From positions 186,001 through 250,000 of the forward strand of contig JAIYAE010000014.1 of the NCBI GenBank assembly GCA_027489175.1: DNA of 64,000 nucleotides, written 5' to 3'. The DNA is from Rhodobacter sp. Lineage in GTDB: Bacteria; Pseudomonadota; Alphaproteobacteria; Rhodobacterales; Rhodobacteraceae. Position numbers and translations under genes: made by a program. Positions 52,637-61,433 of the stretch are shown here, in pieces; positions within the stretch are counted from its first letter, which is position 1; each line of letters starts with the position of its first letter. The notes beneath the pieces were generated by a model. It was not told the origin of the DNA. It did not search any database and saw only the letters and a program-made list of their open reading frames with translations.

Positions 52637-52670
52637 CTTTCATTCTGGTTAAAATATCCCCGCCGGAGGC
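52637..52670 (-). repeat. dispersed intergenic repeat, copy 4, inverted to copy 3
   Basis: The reverse of copy 3 with three differences in the middle (TAA for GGG after GATATTT). Together the two can form a long imperfect hairpin in an edd-eda transcript. The rest of the 268-base gap is a GC-rich stretch with no gene. Confidence 0.7.
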
Positions 52671-52695
52671 GCAGGTTTGTCGACAGGCGTGCCGG

Positions 52696-54501
52696 TCAAA
52701 GGACCAGCGCCGCCCCTGTATCGGCTGAGCCCACGTTGCGGCGAAAGGCGGCGAAAAGCTCGCGCCCGATACCGTGTTCGTTGGCGGAAAGGTCGGCGGT
52801 CACCGGCGTGCGGCTGTCGAAATCGGGAACGAGAGCGGTCAGGGTGCCCAGATCCGCGTCCAGCCGGACAATGTCCCCGTCGCGCAGCTTTGCGAGGGGG
52901 CCGCCGCAGGCAGCCTCAGGGGCGACATGGATCGCGGCGGGGACCTTGCCGCTGGCACCGGACATCCGGCCATCGGTGACAAGGGCCACGCGCAGGCCGC
53001 GGTCTTGCAAGATGCTGAGTGTCGGGGTCAGCGAGTGGAGTTCCGGCATCCCGTTGGCTTGCGGCCCCTGGAAGCGGACGACGACGATGGTGTCGGACGT
53101 GAACTCCCCCGCCTTGAAGGCGGCTTTCACGGCGTCCTGAGAATGGAAGATGCGGGCGGGGGCTTCGATCACATGGCGGTCGGCGGCGACGGCCGAGACC
53201 TTGATGACCCCGCGGCCAAGGTTGCCGGTCAGTTGCTTCAGGCCGCCTTGCGGGGCGAACGGATCGGCGGCAGGACGCACGATCTTTTCGTTGAGCGAGG
53301 CCTTCGGGCCATCGCGCCAGGTGAGGCGGCCGTCGTCCAGCACGGGTTCCTGCCGGTAAAGGGCAAGGCCGTCGCCCGCGATGGTCTTGGCGTCGGGGTG
53401 CAGAAGGCCTGCATCGAGAAGCTGGCTGATCAGGAACTGCAGGCCCCCGGCGGCGTGGAAGTGGTTCACATCGGCAAGGCCGTTCGGATAGACCTTGGCC
53501 ATCAGCGGCACGGCCTCCGACAGATCGGCGAAGTCCTGCAGGTCGAGGAGCACGCCCGATGCGCGGGCCATCGCGGGCAGGTGGAGGACAAGGTTGGTCG
53601 ACCCCCCCGTCGCCATCAGCCCGACGATGCCGTTCACGTAGGCGCGTTCGTCCAGGATCTCGCCCGCGGGGCGGAAGTCATTCCCCAGCGCGGTGATCGC
53701 GGCGGCGCGGTCGACCGCCGCCGTCGTCAGCGCCTCACGTAGGGGCGTGCCGGGATTGACGAAGCTGGTGCCGGGCAGGTGTAGGCCCATGAACTCCATC
53801 AGCATCTGGTTGGTGTTCGCGGTGCCGTAGAAGGTGCAGGTGCCGGGGCCGTGGTAGCTGGCCATCTCGGCGGCCATCAGCTCTTCCCGCGTGGCCTTGC
53901 CCTCGGCGTAGGCGTTCCTCACGCGGGATTTCTCGTCATTCGGGATGCCGGAGGGCATGGGGCCGGCTGGCACGAAGACTGCCGGAATATGGCCGAAGGT
54001 GGCGGCGGCCATGATGAGACCCGGCACGATCTTGTCGCAGACGCCAAGGTAGAGGGCCGCGTCGAAGCAGTTGTGCGAGAGGGCCACGCCTGCGGCCAGG
54101 GCGATGACATCGCGGGAGAAAAGTGACAGCTCCATCCCCGGCTGGCCTTGGGTCACGCCGTCGCACATTGCAGGCACGCCGCCGGCGACCTGGATCGTGA
54201 CGCCCGCCTTTGCGGCCGCAGCGCGCAGGATATCAGGGTAACGCTCGAAGGGCTGGTGGGCCGACAGCATGTCGTTGTAGGCGGTCACGATGCCGATGTT
54301 CGGCACCTTTGCCGCCACAAGCGCATCCTTTGCCCCGCCCATTGCCGCATAGGCATGCGCCTGGTTGCCGCAGGAGAGATGCGCGCGGACCGGACCTGCC
54401 GAGACCGCCTTGCCCATCCGCTCAAGATACGTCCCCCGCGCGATGTCGGAACGGGCGCGGATGCGGTCAGTGACGCGGGCGATGGTGGGGTGCAGCGACA
54501 T
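52696..54501 (-). CDS. edd: 6-phosphogluconate dehydratase
   Basis: The 601-residue IlvD/Edd-family iron-sulfur dehydratase makes KDPG from 6-phosphogluconate. Cluster cysteines are in [16 protein letters not shown] and in [10 protein letters not shown], with the [11 protein letters not shown] block between residues 74 and 84 and [21 protein letters not shown] typical of Edd rather than IlvD. CCGGAGGG precedes the ATG. It is transcribed toward eda and carries a LacI-type palindrome 39 bases upstream. Confidence 0.96.
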   Translation of the reverse strand: MSLHPTIARVTDRIRARSDIARGTYLERMGKAVSAGPVRAHLSCGNQAHAYAAMGGAKDALVAAKVPNIGIVTAYNDMLSAHQPFERYPDILRAAAAKAGVTIQVAGGVPAMCDGVTQGQPGMELSLFSRDVIALAAGVALSHNCFDAALYLGVCDKIVPGLIMAAATFGHIPAVFVPAGPMPSGIPNDEKSRVRNAYAEGKATREELMAAEMASYHGPGTCTFYGTANTNQMLMEFMGLHLPGTSFVNPGTPLREALTTAAVDRAAAITALGNDFRPAGEILDERAYVNGIVGLMATGGSTNLVLHLPAMARASGVLLDLQDFADLSEAVPLMAKVYPNGLADVNHFHAAGGLQFLISQLLDAGLLHPDAKTIAGDGLALYRQEPVLDDGRLTWRDGPKASLNEKIVRPAADPFAPQGGLKQLTGNLGRGVIKVSAVAADRHVIEAPARIFHSQDAVKAAFKAGEFTSDTIVVVRFQGPQANGMPELHSLTPTLSILQDRGLRVALVTDGRMSGASGKVPAAIHVAPEAACGGPLAKLRDGDIVRLDADLGTLTALVPDFDSRTPVTADLSANEHGIGRELFAAFRRNVGSADTGAALVL

Positions 54502-54539
54502 GGGCCCTCCGGGTGTTGTGAAGCAGATCTAGCAGATTG

Positions 54540-54553
54540 TGTTAGCGCTAACA
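54540..54553. promoter_or_regulatory. LacI-family operator
   Basis: TGTTAGCGCTAACA is a perfect 14-base palindrome with a central CG, the usual form of LacI/GntR-family sugar repressor sites. It lies 39 bases from the edd start and 66 bases from the divergent methyltransferase start. The best explanation is control of edd by gluconate-type signals. Confidence 0.7.
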
Positions 54554-54618
54554 AGGGTTGGTCTGGGCATATGCAGCTTCCGGCTTCCGAAAGGGCCGCG
54601 AACCCGGTAAGGAAAGCC

Positions 54619-55836
54619 ATGGATGATGATACCCTGACCCCCCGCCTTCTGCCAACCGTCCGCCTCAAGCCCAAGGCCGAGGCGCGCGCCATTCGCCATG
54701 GTTTCCCCTGGGTGTATGCCGATGAGCTGGTGACCGACCGGCGCACGCAGTCCCTTGCCCCCGGCGCGCTGGCGGTCTTGGAGGACGGCGACCGGCGGGT
54801 GCTGGGGTTGGTCACGGTGAACAGCCGGTCAAAGATCATCGCCCGGATGCTGGACCGCGATCCTGAGGCGGTGGTGGATCAGGCGTGGTTTGAGGCGCGG
54901 CTGACGCGGGCGCAGGCGCACCGGGCGCGGCTTTACCCGCAGCCTTTCTACCGGCTGGTCCATGCCGAGGCGGATGGTCTGCCCGGCGTGGTCATCGACC
55001 GCTTCGGCGATGTGGCGGTTGTCCAGCCGAACGCCGCCTGGGCCGAGGCGCATTTGGGCGCGCTGGTGGCGGCGCTGGTTGCGGTGACGGGGGTGACGAC
55101 GGTCATCAAGAATGGTCAGGGCCGGGTGCGCAGTCTGGAAGGACTGACGGAAGAGACGGCCGTCGTTCACGGGCCCGCGCCCTCAGGTCCGGTGCAGGTG
55201 CCGATGAATGGCGCGATCTACCTTGCCGACCTGTTGGGCGGGCAGAAGACCGGGCTTTTCTTTGACCAGCGCGAAAACCATGCCTTTGCCGCCCGTCTGG
55301 CCAAGGGCGCGCGGGTGCTGGATGTGTTTGCGCATGTCGGCGGCTTTGGCCTTGCGGCCCTTGCAGGCGGCGCGGTCAGCGCCTTGGCCGTCGATGCCTC
55401 CGCCCCCGCTTTGGCGCTGGCGACGGGCGGGGCAGGGGCTTCGGGTTTTGCCGACCGCTTCACCACGCGGCAGGGCGATGCCTTTGATGTGCTGGAGGCC
55501 TTGGGGGCCGAAGGCGCGCAGTTCGACCTCGTGATCTGTGACCCGCCGGCCTTTGCGCCCGCAAAACCCGCGCTGGAAGCGGGCCTGCGCGCATATGAGC
55601 GGGTGGCGCGGCTGGCGGCACCGCTGGTCGCCCCCGGTGGCTATCTTGTTCTGTGTTCCTGCAGCCATGCGGCTGATCTGCAAGCCTTCCGCAACGCTTG
55701 CGCGCGCGGCATCGGGCGCGGCGGGCGGCGGGGGCAGCTGATCTACACCGGCTTTGCCGCCCCCGATCACCCGGTCCTGCCGCAACTGGCCGAGACGTCT
55801 TACCTCAAGGCCCTCGCTTTCCGTCTGGACGGATGA
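54619..55836 (+). CDS. class I SAM-dependent rRNA methyltransferase (RlmI/RSP_2647-like)
   Basis: The 405-residue protein has an N-terminal PUA-like RNA-binding domain (residues 14-90, with AIRHGFPWVYADE), a middle region with the strongly conserved GLPGVVIDRFGD, and a Rossmann methyltransferase domain. That domain holds the SAM-site VLDVFAHVGGFGLAA and the catalytic CDPPAFAP motif. CSCSH near residue 352 is typical of m5C enzymes such as RlmI (23S rRNA C1962). NCBI uses, as I recall, the name RSP_2647 family for this group. AAGGA precedes the ATG. It overlaps the PIN gene by four bases. Confidence 0.88.
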   Translation: MDDDTLTPRLLPTVRLKPKAEARAIRHGFPWVYADELVTDRRTQSLAPGALAVLEDGDRRVLGLVTVNSRSKIIARMLDRDPEAVVDQAWFEARLTRAQAHRARLYPQPFYRLVHAEADGLPGVVIDRFGDVAVVQPNAAWAEAHLGALVAALVAVTGVTTVIKNGQGRVRSLEGLTEETAVVHGPAPSGPVQVPMNGAIYLADLLGGQKTGLFFDQRENHAFAARLAKGARVLDVFAHVGGFGLAALAGGAVSALAVDASAPALALATGGAGASGFADRFTTRQGDAFDVLEALGAEGAQFDLVICDPPAFAPAKPALEAGLRAYERVARLAAPLVAPGGYLVLCSCSHAADLQAFRNACARGIGRGGRRGQLIYTGFAAPDHPVLPQLAETSYLKALAFRLDG

Positions 55837-56375
55837 AGGCGGTTCTTGACGCTTGCGTGCTTTACCCCACGGTCCTGCGGGAAATCCTGCAGGGCGCGGC
55901 GGCGGCGGGCCTCTATAAGCCGGTCTTTTCGGAACGCATCCTGCGCGAATGGGTGCTTGCCACCGCGAAACTTGGCGCCGCTGCCCCGGCGCAAGCCGAG
56001 GGCGAGGCGTCCCTTTTGCGCGCGGCCTTCCCACAGGCCCTGACGCGTGAGCGGCCCGACATTGAGGCGCGCCTTCTGCTGCCTGACCCCAACGATGTGC
56101 ATGTGCTGGCCACCGCCATCGCCTCTGGGGCGGACGCAATCGTCACCTTCAATGCGCAGGATTTTCCGGGCCATGTGCTTTCCGCCGAAGGCATCACGCG
56201 CCGTGACCCGGACGGGTTCCTGTGGGAATTGCAGTCGCGCCACCCTGACGAAATGACCCGTGTGGTTGAGGCCGTCCGCGCCAAGGCCGAGGGTATCTCC
56301 GGCAAACCCTTCCCCCTGAAAGCCCTGCTGAAACGGGTTCGGCTTTACCGCCTCGCCAAGGCGCTGGGGGTCTGA
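55833..56375 (+). CDS. PIN-domain protein
   Basis: The 180-residue protein has a PIN nuclease fold: an early Asp in MKAVLDACVLYP (Asp6), the SERILREW region with the second acidic residue, and DPNDVHVLATAIASGADAIVTFNAQDFP with further active-site acids at about 84, 87 and 107. No antitoxin gene is adjacent; it is instead coupled to an rRNA methyltransferase gene, which argues for RNA processing or a housekeeping role rather than a toxin. It is convergent to the M48 gene. Confidence 0.85.
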   Translation: MKAVLDACVLYPTVLREILQGAAAAGLYKPVFSERILREWVLATAKLGAAAPAQAEGEASLLRAAFPQALTRERPDIEARLLLPDPNDVHVLATAIASGADAIVTFNAQDFPGHVLSAEGITRRDPDGFLWELQSRHPDEMTRVVEAVRAKAEGISGKPFPLKALLKRVRLYRLAKALGV

Positions 56376-56380
56376 CGCCC

Positions 56381-56402
56381 AAAATCCTTACGTAAGGATT
56401 TT
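56381..56402. terminator. palindromic terminator between convergent genes
   Basis: AAAATCCTTAC and GTAAGGATTTT form a perfect 22-base palindrome five bases beyond the PIN gene stop. The outer A and T runs suit both directions. Confidence 0.55.
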
Positions 56403-56404
56403 GA

Positions 56405-56428
56405 CAAATTTCTTCCTCAAGAAATTTG
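56405..56428. terminator. second palindromic hairpin, overlapping the end of the M48 gene
   Basis: CAAATTTCTT and AAGAAATTTG are perfectly inverted around a CCTC loop. The hairpin includes the last codons and stop of the M48 gene, two bases after the first palindrome. Confidence 0.5.
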
Positions 56429-57115
56429 CAGCGGCTGCATCCAGCGCGCCTCATTCGCCTCGATCGCGGCGATGCGTTCGGCGGTTTTGGGGTGGCTCAG
56501 CATCCAGGCGGGGACACCTTCGGTGTGGTTCGCCGTCAGCGCCTCAAGCTTGCGGAAAAGCGACTTTTGCGGCGCAGTCCCGATCCCGGCCTTGATCAGA
56601 AGGGCCGAGGCATAGGCGTCCGCCTCAAACTCATCCCGGCGCGACAGGCGGGCCATCAGGGCTGTGGCTAGGAAATTCGCGATCCAGATGCCGATGAAGG
56701 GCAGAAACCGGTTCAGGACGGCCGACAGCATGATGAACACCGCGTTCTGGCCGGTGAAGTCGATCATCCGGCGGCGCATGTGGCCCAGGGCGACATGGCC
56801 CAATTCATGCGCAATGACTGATGCCAGCTCTTCCGCCGTCACCTCACCCCGCGCCTTGCGGTTCAGGAACCCGCGCGTGAGGAAAATCCGGCCATCTGGG
56901 GCGGCAAGGCCGTTCACGGGCTCTACCTCGAACACATGGACCTTGATTTCCGGCAGGTCCATCGCGGCGGCCATCTGGTCAGCGAGCCGTGTGATCGACG
57001 GGTCGGTCAGCGGTTTGGACTGCGCGTCCAGCATCCGCTTGGTGCGCCACATCGAAAAGCGCAGCATCAGGATGGCATAGCCAACCGCAAGGATGAGGGG
57101 CATGAACTTGATCAT
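56417..57115 (-). CDS. M48 family metallopeptidase
   Basis: The 232-residue membrane-linked zinc peptidase has an N-terminal helix (about residues 3-18), the catalytic HELGH motif at about residues 103-107 and the third ligand in RRDEFEADAYAS near residue 160. A second hydrophobic segment (about 122-150) lies between. It is shorter than HtpX and more like the Oma1/HtpX-related M48B group that checks membrane proteins. It is last in an operon with the VWA, small membrane and DedA genes, 13 bases after DedA. Confidence 0.9.
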   Translation of the reverse strand: MIKFMPLILAVGYAILMLRFSMWRTKRMLDAQSKPLTDPSITRLADQMAAAMDLPEIKVHVFEVEPVNGLAAPDGRIFLTRGFLNRKARGEVTAEELASVIAHELGHVALGHMRRRMIDFTGQNAVFIMLSAVLNRFLPFIGIWIANFLATALMARLSRRDEFEADAYASALLIKAGIGTAPQKSLFRKLEALTANHTEGVPAWMLSHPKTAERIAAIEANEARWMQPLQIS

Positions 57116-57128
57116 GCCCGGGATATAG

Positions 57129-57749
57129 TCACGCTTTGCCGTCCTGCAAACCCGCTGCGACATCCGTTCTGCTGGCCGCCATCAGCCAGTAACCCAAGGC
57201 CAGCACCGCACCCCCGCCGGCCATCAGGCCAAGGACCGATCCCAGCATTTCGCTGGCCGCTTCGACATTGCCGGCAAAGGCGTGCCCTGCGCCGACATAG
57301 ATCCCGGCCCAGACCGCCTCACCTGCCACGGCGGCAATGGTAAAGCGCCGCCAACCGTAGCGTGTGCTGCCCGCCGTCAGGTTGACCCATGGCCCGAGCG
57401 GACTGAAAAGCCAGCGGGAAAAAAACACCGCCAGCACCCCGCGCCGGTCCATCAGCGTATCCGCCCGCGCCAGCAGCTTGTCACGCGCGGGGTCCTTGCG
57501 CAGCCGGGTCAGGACCGCCGCGCCATAGCGCCGCCCGACCCAAAAGCCCAACTGATCCCCCAGGATGCCGCCCGCCGCCGCCGCCAGCAGCGCCTGCCAA
57601 AGGACCAGATCCCCCGCCGCCGCGAACCCGCCCGCGGTCAGCATCAGGATCGAGGCGGGAAAGGGCAGGGCAAGGCAGGACAGGAACGTCGTCGCCGCCA
57701 GCAGCCAAAGCCCGTATTGCGGCACGAGAGCCAGAAGCCAGTCGGTCAT
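57129..57749 (-). CDS. DedA/VTT family membrane protein
   Basis: The 206-residue protein carries the VTT (DedA) landmarks: LALPFPASILMLTAGGFAAAGDLVLWQALLAA with LGDQLGFWVGRRYG, and FFSRWLFSPLGPWVNLTAGSTRYGWRRF with the conserved Arg-Gly. Four or five helices plus re-entrant loops are likely. DedA proteins move or scramble lipids such as undecaprenyl phosphate or PE at the membrane. The start overlaps the preceding small gene (ATGA). Confidence 0.9.
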   Translation of the reverse strand: MTDWLLALVPQYGLWLLAATTFLSCLALPFPASILMLTAGGFAAAGDLVLWQALLAAAAGGILGDQLGFWVGRRYGAAVLTRLRKDPARDKLLARADTLMDRRGVLAVFFSRWLFSPLGPWVNLTAGSTRYGWRRFTIAAVAGEAVWAGIYVGAGHAFAGNVEAASEMLGSVLGLMAGGGAVLALGYWLMAASRTDVAAGLQDGKA

Positions 57750-58090
57750 TCGCCGGGGTCCATCTGGCGCAAGGCGGCAATGGCGGCTTCGACATCGGCG
57801 ATGATGGTTTCGACCGGCACGCCCCGGTCCCTGGCAATCTCGCTCAGCGGTTGTGGGCGGCCCTTCACCTCGGGCAGGGGCAGACCTGCCAGCCGGTCCA
57901 GCGTGCGGGGGTCAAGGTCCCAGGACCGGGCGACATAGCCCACGGTCATCCAAGGTTCGACCGCCACATCCTGATGGGTCTGCCAATAGACCGCCTGCAC
58001 CACGATGCGCCCGGCAAAGAACAGCGTCACCGCGCAGGCCAGCAGGAAGGCCGAGGTGAGGATGGGCCGCTTGCGCCAGAGGCTGATCAT
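57746..58090 (-). CDS. small membrane-anchored protein, unknown
   Basis: The 114-residue product has one N-terminal membrane helix (about 9-31, PILTSAFLLACAVTLFFAGRIVV). A soluble region follows, containing MTVGYVARSWDLDPRTLDRLAGLP and ETIIADVEAAIAALRQ, which is helical with a fold like short bacterial domain repeats. It overlaps the VWA gene stop and the DedA start by four bases each, so it is firmly in the operon. No family assigned. Confidence 0.75.
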   Translation of the reverse strand: MISLWRKRPILTSAFLLACAVTLFFAGRIVVQAVYWQTHQDVAVEPWMTVGYVARSWDLDPRTLDRLAGLPLPEVKGRPQPLSEIARDRGVPVETIIADVEAAIAALRQMDPGE

Positions 58091-59268
58091 CGCAGGTCCT
58101 TCAATCCCTTGGAAATTCCGTCCAGCGTCATGGGCACCATCTTGCCTTCGATCAGATCGGCGATCAGGCGGGTGGACTGGGTATAGCCCCAATCGCCCTC
58201 AGCCACCGGGTTGATCCACAGATGATACGGCCATTGCGCGCAAATCCGTCGCAGCCAGACCGCGCCCGCCTCGGGGTTCCAGTGTTCATTGGCCCCGCCG
58301 GGATGGGTGATCTCATAGGGGCTCATCGCCGCGTCGCCGACGATGATGACGCGCCAGTCAGGGCCGTATGTGCGGATCACCTCCCATGTCGGGGTTTGCG
58401 CGTCCCAGCGGCGGCGGTTGTCGCGCCAGAGGCCCTCATACGGGCAGTTGTGGAAATAGAAGACCTCAAGATGCCGGAACTCTGCCTTCGCGGCGGTGAA
58501 GAGGTCCTCCATCACCTTCACATGCGGGTCCATCGACCCGCCGATATCGAGAAGGAGGAGGACCTTCACCGCATTCCGCCGCTCCGCCCGGGTCTGCACG
58601 TCAAGCCAGCCCTGTGCGGCGGTGGCGCGGATCGTGGCGTCAAGGTCAAGCTCTTCCGCCGCCCCTTCGCGGGCCCAGCGGCGCAGGCGGCGGAGGGCGA
58701 GTTTAAGGGTGCGGGTGCCAAGTTCGGCCTCGCCATCAAGGTTGCGGAATTCGCGCCGGTCCCAGACCTTGACCGCGCGCTTGTGGCGGCTTTCCTCTTG
58801 CCCGATGCGCACGCCTTCGGGGTTGTAGCCATAGGCGCCAAAGGGGCTGGTCCCGGCGGTACCGATCCATTTCGACCCGCCTTGATGGCGGCCCTTCTGT
58901 TCGGCAAGGCGCTCGCGCAGCGTTTTCATCAGCGCATCGAAGCCGCCGAGCGCCTGAATGGCCGCGCGTTCCTCCGCGCTGAGGTGGCGTTCGGCCAGCT
59001 TCTCCAGCCAGTCCTTCGGCAGGTTCAGGGCGTTCAGCACCTGCTCCGGCGTGATGCCCTCAAGCCCCGCGAAACTGCGGGCGAAGGCGCGGTCGAAGCG
59101 GTCGATGTGGCGTTCGTCCTTGACCAGGATGGTGCGGGCCAGGTGGTAGAACCCCTCAGGGTCATAGATCGCCAGACCCGCGGCCATGCCTTCCAGAAAG
59201 GCCAGGAATTCGCGCAGGGAAACCGGCACGCCTTCTTCCCGCAAGGTCTGGAAGAAGGGCAGAAACAT
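58087..59268 (-). CDS. CoxE-like VWA domain protein
   Basis: The 393-residue protein has an N-terminal helical region with EGVPVSLREFLAFLEGMAAGLA and a C-terminal von Willebrand A fold. The metal site reads LLLDIGGSMDPH (D-x-G-x-S type, about residues 242-253), followed later by VIIVGDAAMSPYE. This is the partner type for MoxR AAA+ chaperones; the MoxR gene lies 3 kb away at 62482. The pair may remodel or load metal into an unknown target. Confidence 0.85.
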   Translation of the reverse strand: MFLPFFQTLREEGVPVSLREFLAFLEGMAAGLAIYDPEGFYHLARTILVKDERHIDRFDRAFARSFAGLEGITPEQVLNALNLPKDWLEKLAERHLSAEERAAIQALGGFDALMKTLRERLAEQKGRHQGGSKWIGTAGTSPFGAYGYNPEGVRIGQEESRHKRAVKVWDRREFRNLDGEAELGTRTLKLALRRLRRWAREGAAEELDLDATIRATAAQGWLDVQTRAERRNAVKVLLLLDIGGSMDPHVKVMEDLFTAAKAEFRHLEVFYFHNCPYEGLWRDNRRRWDAQTPTWEVIRTYGPDWRVIIVGDAAMSPYEITHPGGANEHWNPEAGAVWLRRICAQWPYHLWINPVAEGDWGYTQSTRLIADLIEGKMVPMTLDGISKGLKDLR

Positions 59269-59271
59269 CGG

Positions 59272-59442
59272 TCAGCCCAAAAGCAGCCGGTCAAGGATCA
59301 GCGTTAGGAACAGGCCCGCCAGCCCGAAGGCAATGCCGAACCCGGCGGCATATTGCGCCATGTCGGCCGCTTTGCCGCCCCCCCGCCGCGCAACCAACGC
59401 GCCGCCGATTGCGCCCAGAACCAGACCGCCGATCACGAACAT
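59272..59442 (-). CDS. 56-residue small membrane protein
   Basis: An ATG at 59442 opens a 56-codon frame. Two hydrophobic helices (MFVIGGLVLGAIGGALVA, then FGIAFGLAGLFLTLILDRLLLG) are joined by a basic loop (RRGGGKAADMAQYAAG), and the stop lies three bases before the VWA start. Codon use matches the neighbours. It is probably the first gene of the VWA operon. No family recognised; easy to miss because of its size. Confidence 0.75.
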   Translation of the reverse strand: MFVIGGLVLGAIGGALVARRGGGKAADMAQYAAGFGIAFGLAGLFLTLILDRLLLG

Positions 59443-59477
59443 TCCACACCCCTGTGCCGGGGAAGGCAGTCCCCGCT

Positions 59478-60803
59478 TCAGCCGTTTGCCGCGCGGTTGG
59501 CGACGGTGGCGATATCGCGCATCCGGGCCTTGACCACGCTGTCAGGCCCGAAGCCATAGCGCGCCCAGACCTGACTGTCGAGGCGCAGCGCCGCCGCAGC
59601 TGCCGGGTCACCCGACCGCTCCAGCGCTTCGGCCTTGATCAGCATGAGGGTGGCCAGAAGGGCCGCGTTTTCATGCGACCGCACCACGGGGATGGCCTTG
59701 TCAGCCAGCCGCAGGGCGGCGTCGTTCTGCCCGCCGGCAAGGGCCATCGCGGCGCGCTGCATGTCGATATGGGCGATCTGGATCTGCCCGCCGGGCAGGC
59801 CTGCATAAAGGGCTGCGGCATTGTCAAACTCAGCCAACGCGCGGCCGGGGTCGCTTCCGGCCCAAAGGCGGGCGACGGCGAAATGGCTGAAGGCAAGACG
59901 GTTGTCCTGCCAGCCCTGCTGCTGCGCGATGGAGAGCGCGCGTTCCGCCGCAGAACGCCGCGCCTCAACCCCGCCAGCCCGGCCAAGGGCGGCCTCGATC
60001 GACTGGACCCAAGGCCCGGGAACCACGGTGTCGGGCAGGGCGGTCCCGCCAAGGATGGAGGGCAGGCGCGCGGCCACCTCTTCCCGCGTCATGCCGCTGG
60101 CAAGCTGCGGCGCATAGGTCGCGCGCAGGATCGTCATGTCGAAACTGGTCAGCACCGAATGGAAATTGTCATCGTTGAAGACGCTGTTCGGCAGGCGATA
60201 AAGGTCGTTCAACGGCCCCAGCGCCTGGGCGAGTTCTTCATGCAGGCAATCACGAATCTCTTGCGGGCTGGTGTCGGCGGGAATGAAGATCGCCGCCCGG
60301 GTGCGCCGGGTGACCAGCGCCCAATCCACCGCATCCGACCCGCGCAGCCGACGGTATTCGCCAAGCGAGGACACCCCGGGCACCACAAAGCAGGCGGCCA
60401 TCGGGGCAAGGCGGCGCAACTCGGCCCGGTTGGCGAATTCAACCGTGATCGTGGCCTGTCCGGTGGTGCTGGGGGCAATGTCGATCCCGGCCTCATCCGA
60501 CAGCCGCCCGATCAGCGCGCCAAGGTCGCGCGGCGCGGAAGCGGGGACCGCGCCCGCCATGCCCACGGTGATTGGCCCTTCAAAGCGGCTGAACACTTCA
60601 AGCCGGCGGCCGCTTTCCATCGCGAAAGTCAGGTCCATGAAATCGCGTGCCAGGGACGACCCGCCGCCCCCAAGCGCCATTCCGGGCAGCCGCGCGCCAA
60701 AGCCGACGCCGACCTCGGCCTGAGGATCGCCTTTGGAGACCTGCGCCGGTGGGGCGCAGGCAGACAGCGCGCAGAGCGCGGCAAGAAGGAACGGCAGGCG
60801 CAT
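59478..60803 (-). CDS. DUF2927-type lipoprotein
   Basis: The 441-residue protein begins with a lipoprotein signal (MRLPFLLAALCALSACAPP; lipidated Cys near residue 15). Residues 45-270 hold the DUF2927 domain, including DCLHEELAQALGPLNDLYRLPNSVFND with the His-Glu pair that looks like a metallopeptidase motif. Residues 290-430 are Ala-rich helical repeats of TPR type. It is predicted on the inner or outer membrane. Its role is not known. A start 34 codons earlier would remove the signal peptide and was rejected. Confidence 0.82.
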   Translation of the reverse strand: MRLPFLLAALCALSACAPPAQVSKGDPQAEVGVGFGARLPGMALGGGGSSLARDFMDLTFAMESGRRLEVFSRFEGPITVGMAGAVPASAPRDLGALIGRLSDEAGIDIAPSTTGQATITVEFANRAELRRLAPMAACFVVPGVSSLGEYRRLRGSDAVDWALVTRRTRAAIFIPADTSPQEIRDCLHEELAQALGPLNDLYRLPNSVFNDDNFHSVLTSFDMTILRATYAPQLASGMTREEVAARLPSILGGTALPDTVVPGPWVQSIEAALGRAGGVEARRSAAERALSIAQQQGWQDNRLAFSHFAVARLWAGSDPGRALAEFDNAAALYAGLPGGQIQIAHIDMQRAAMALAGGQNDAALRLADKAIPVVRSHENAALLATLMLIKAEALERSGDPAAAAALRLDSQVWARYGFGPDSVVKARMRDIATVANRAANG

Positions 60804-61057
60804 GGCAGAACCTGATATGGCAGCGCCCCGGCAGATGGGGCTGTCAGAGTGTCGGCCCCCGGGGAAGGCAGAGTCAATTCCGCAAAAACCAAGATTTTTC
60901 CGCACACTACCCCTCGCGGTTGAAGTGCCGGTTGGGGCCAGATTTATCCTTATCCCTCACGGTTTGTTTCAGTCCTGTCGGGCGTGTGAAGGTCTGCGGC
61001 ACCTGCGGGCGGGGGCGGGGCCTGATTCGCCTTGCGGAATGGGCGTGTTAGATATTA
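60804..61057. other. intergenic stretch before the ArsR gene
   Basis: No gene is visible. There is a short AAAAA/TTTTT hairpin near 60884-60897 and GC-rich sequence; the divergent promoters of the lipoprotein and ArsR genes are probably here. Confidence 0.45.
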
Positions 61058-61080
61058 CCGATAGGAAATATAACTATCGG
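61058..61080. promoter_or_regulatory. operator-like inverted repeat in front of the ArsR gene
   Basis: CCGATAG and CTATCGG are perfect seven-base arms around a nine-base AT-rich centre, ending eight bases before the start codon. The position suits self-repression by the ArsR-type regulator. Confidence 0.6.
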
Positions 61081-61088
61081 GTGATTCC

Positions 61089-61433
61089 ATGACTGATCCC
61101 CTGTCTCGCACCTTTCTTGCGCTGGCCGATCCAACGCGCCGGGCGATCCTGGCGCAGATCGCGGATGGCGCGCAAACCGTGTCGGCCATCGTGGCGGCCA
61201 ATGGGTTAAGCCAGCCCGGAATCTCCAAGCATCTGAAGGTGTTGGAAGGGGCGGGCCTGATCCGCCGCGAGCGGGTTGCCAAGACCCGCCCCGTGCATCT
61301 GGATGCGGCAGGGCTGCAGAAGGCTGCGGGCTGGATCGACCATTACCGCCAGCATTGGGAAGGCGCGTTCGACCGGATGGATGCGCTGATTGACCAGCTG
61401 AAGGCCGAGGAGGCAAAGAATGGACGACAATAG
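61089..61433 (+). CDS. ArsR/SmtB family transcriptional regulator
   Basis: The 114-residue winged-helix protein has LADPTRRAILAQIADG, the recognition helix region SQPGISKHLKVLEGAGLIRRER and a C-terminal dimer helix (IDHYRQHWEGAFDRMDALIDQL). There are no metal-binding cysteines, so it is not a metal sensor. It is of the subgroup linked to SRPBCC/AHSA1 genes, two of which follow in the same operon (14-base overlap). An inverted repeat lies just upstream. Confidence 0.92.
   Translation: MTDPLSRTFLALADPTRRAILAQIADGAQTVSAIVAANGLSQPGISKHLKVLEGAGLIRRERVAKTRPVHLDAAGLQKAAGWIDHYRQHWEGAFDRMDALIDQLKAEEAKNGRQ

Noticed and set aside
55833..56375. The PIN protein as the toxin of a toxin-antitoxin pair.
   Set aside because: No small antitoxin frame exists beside it; the upstream neighbour is a complete rRNA methyltransferase.
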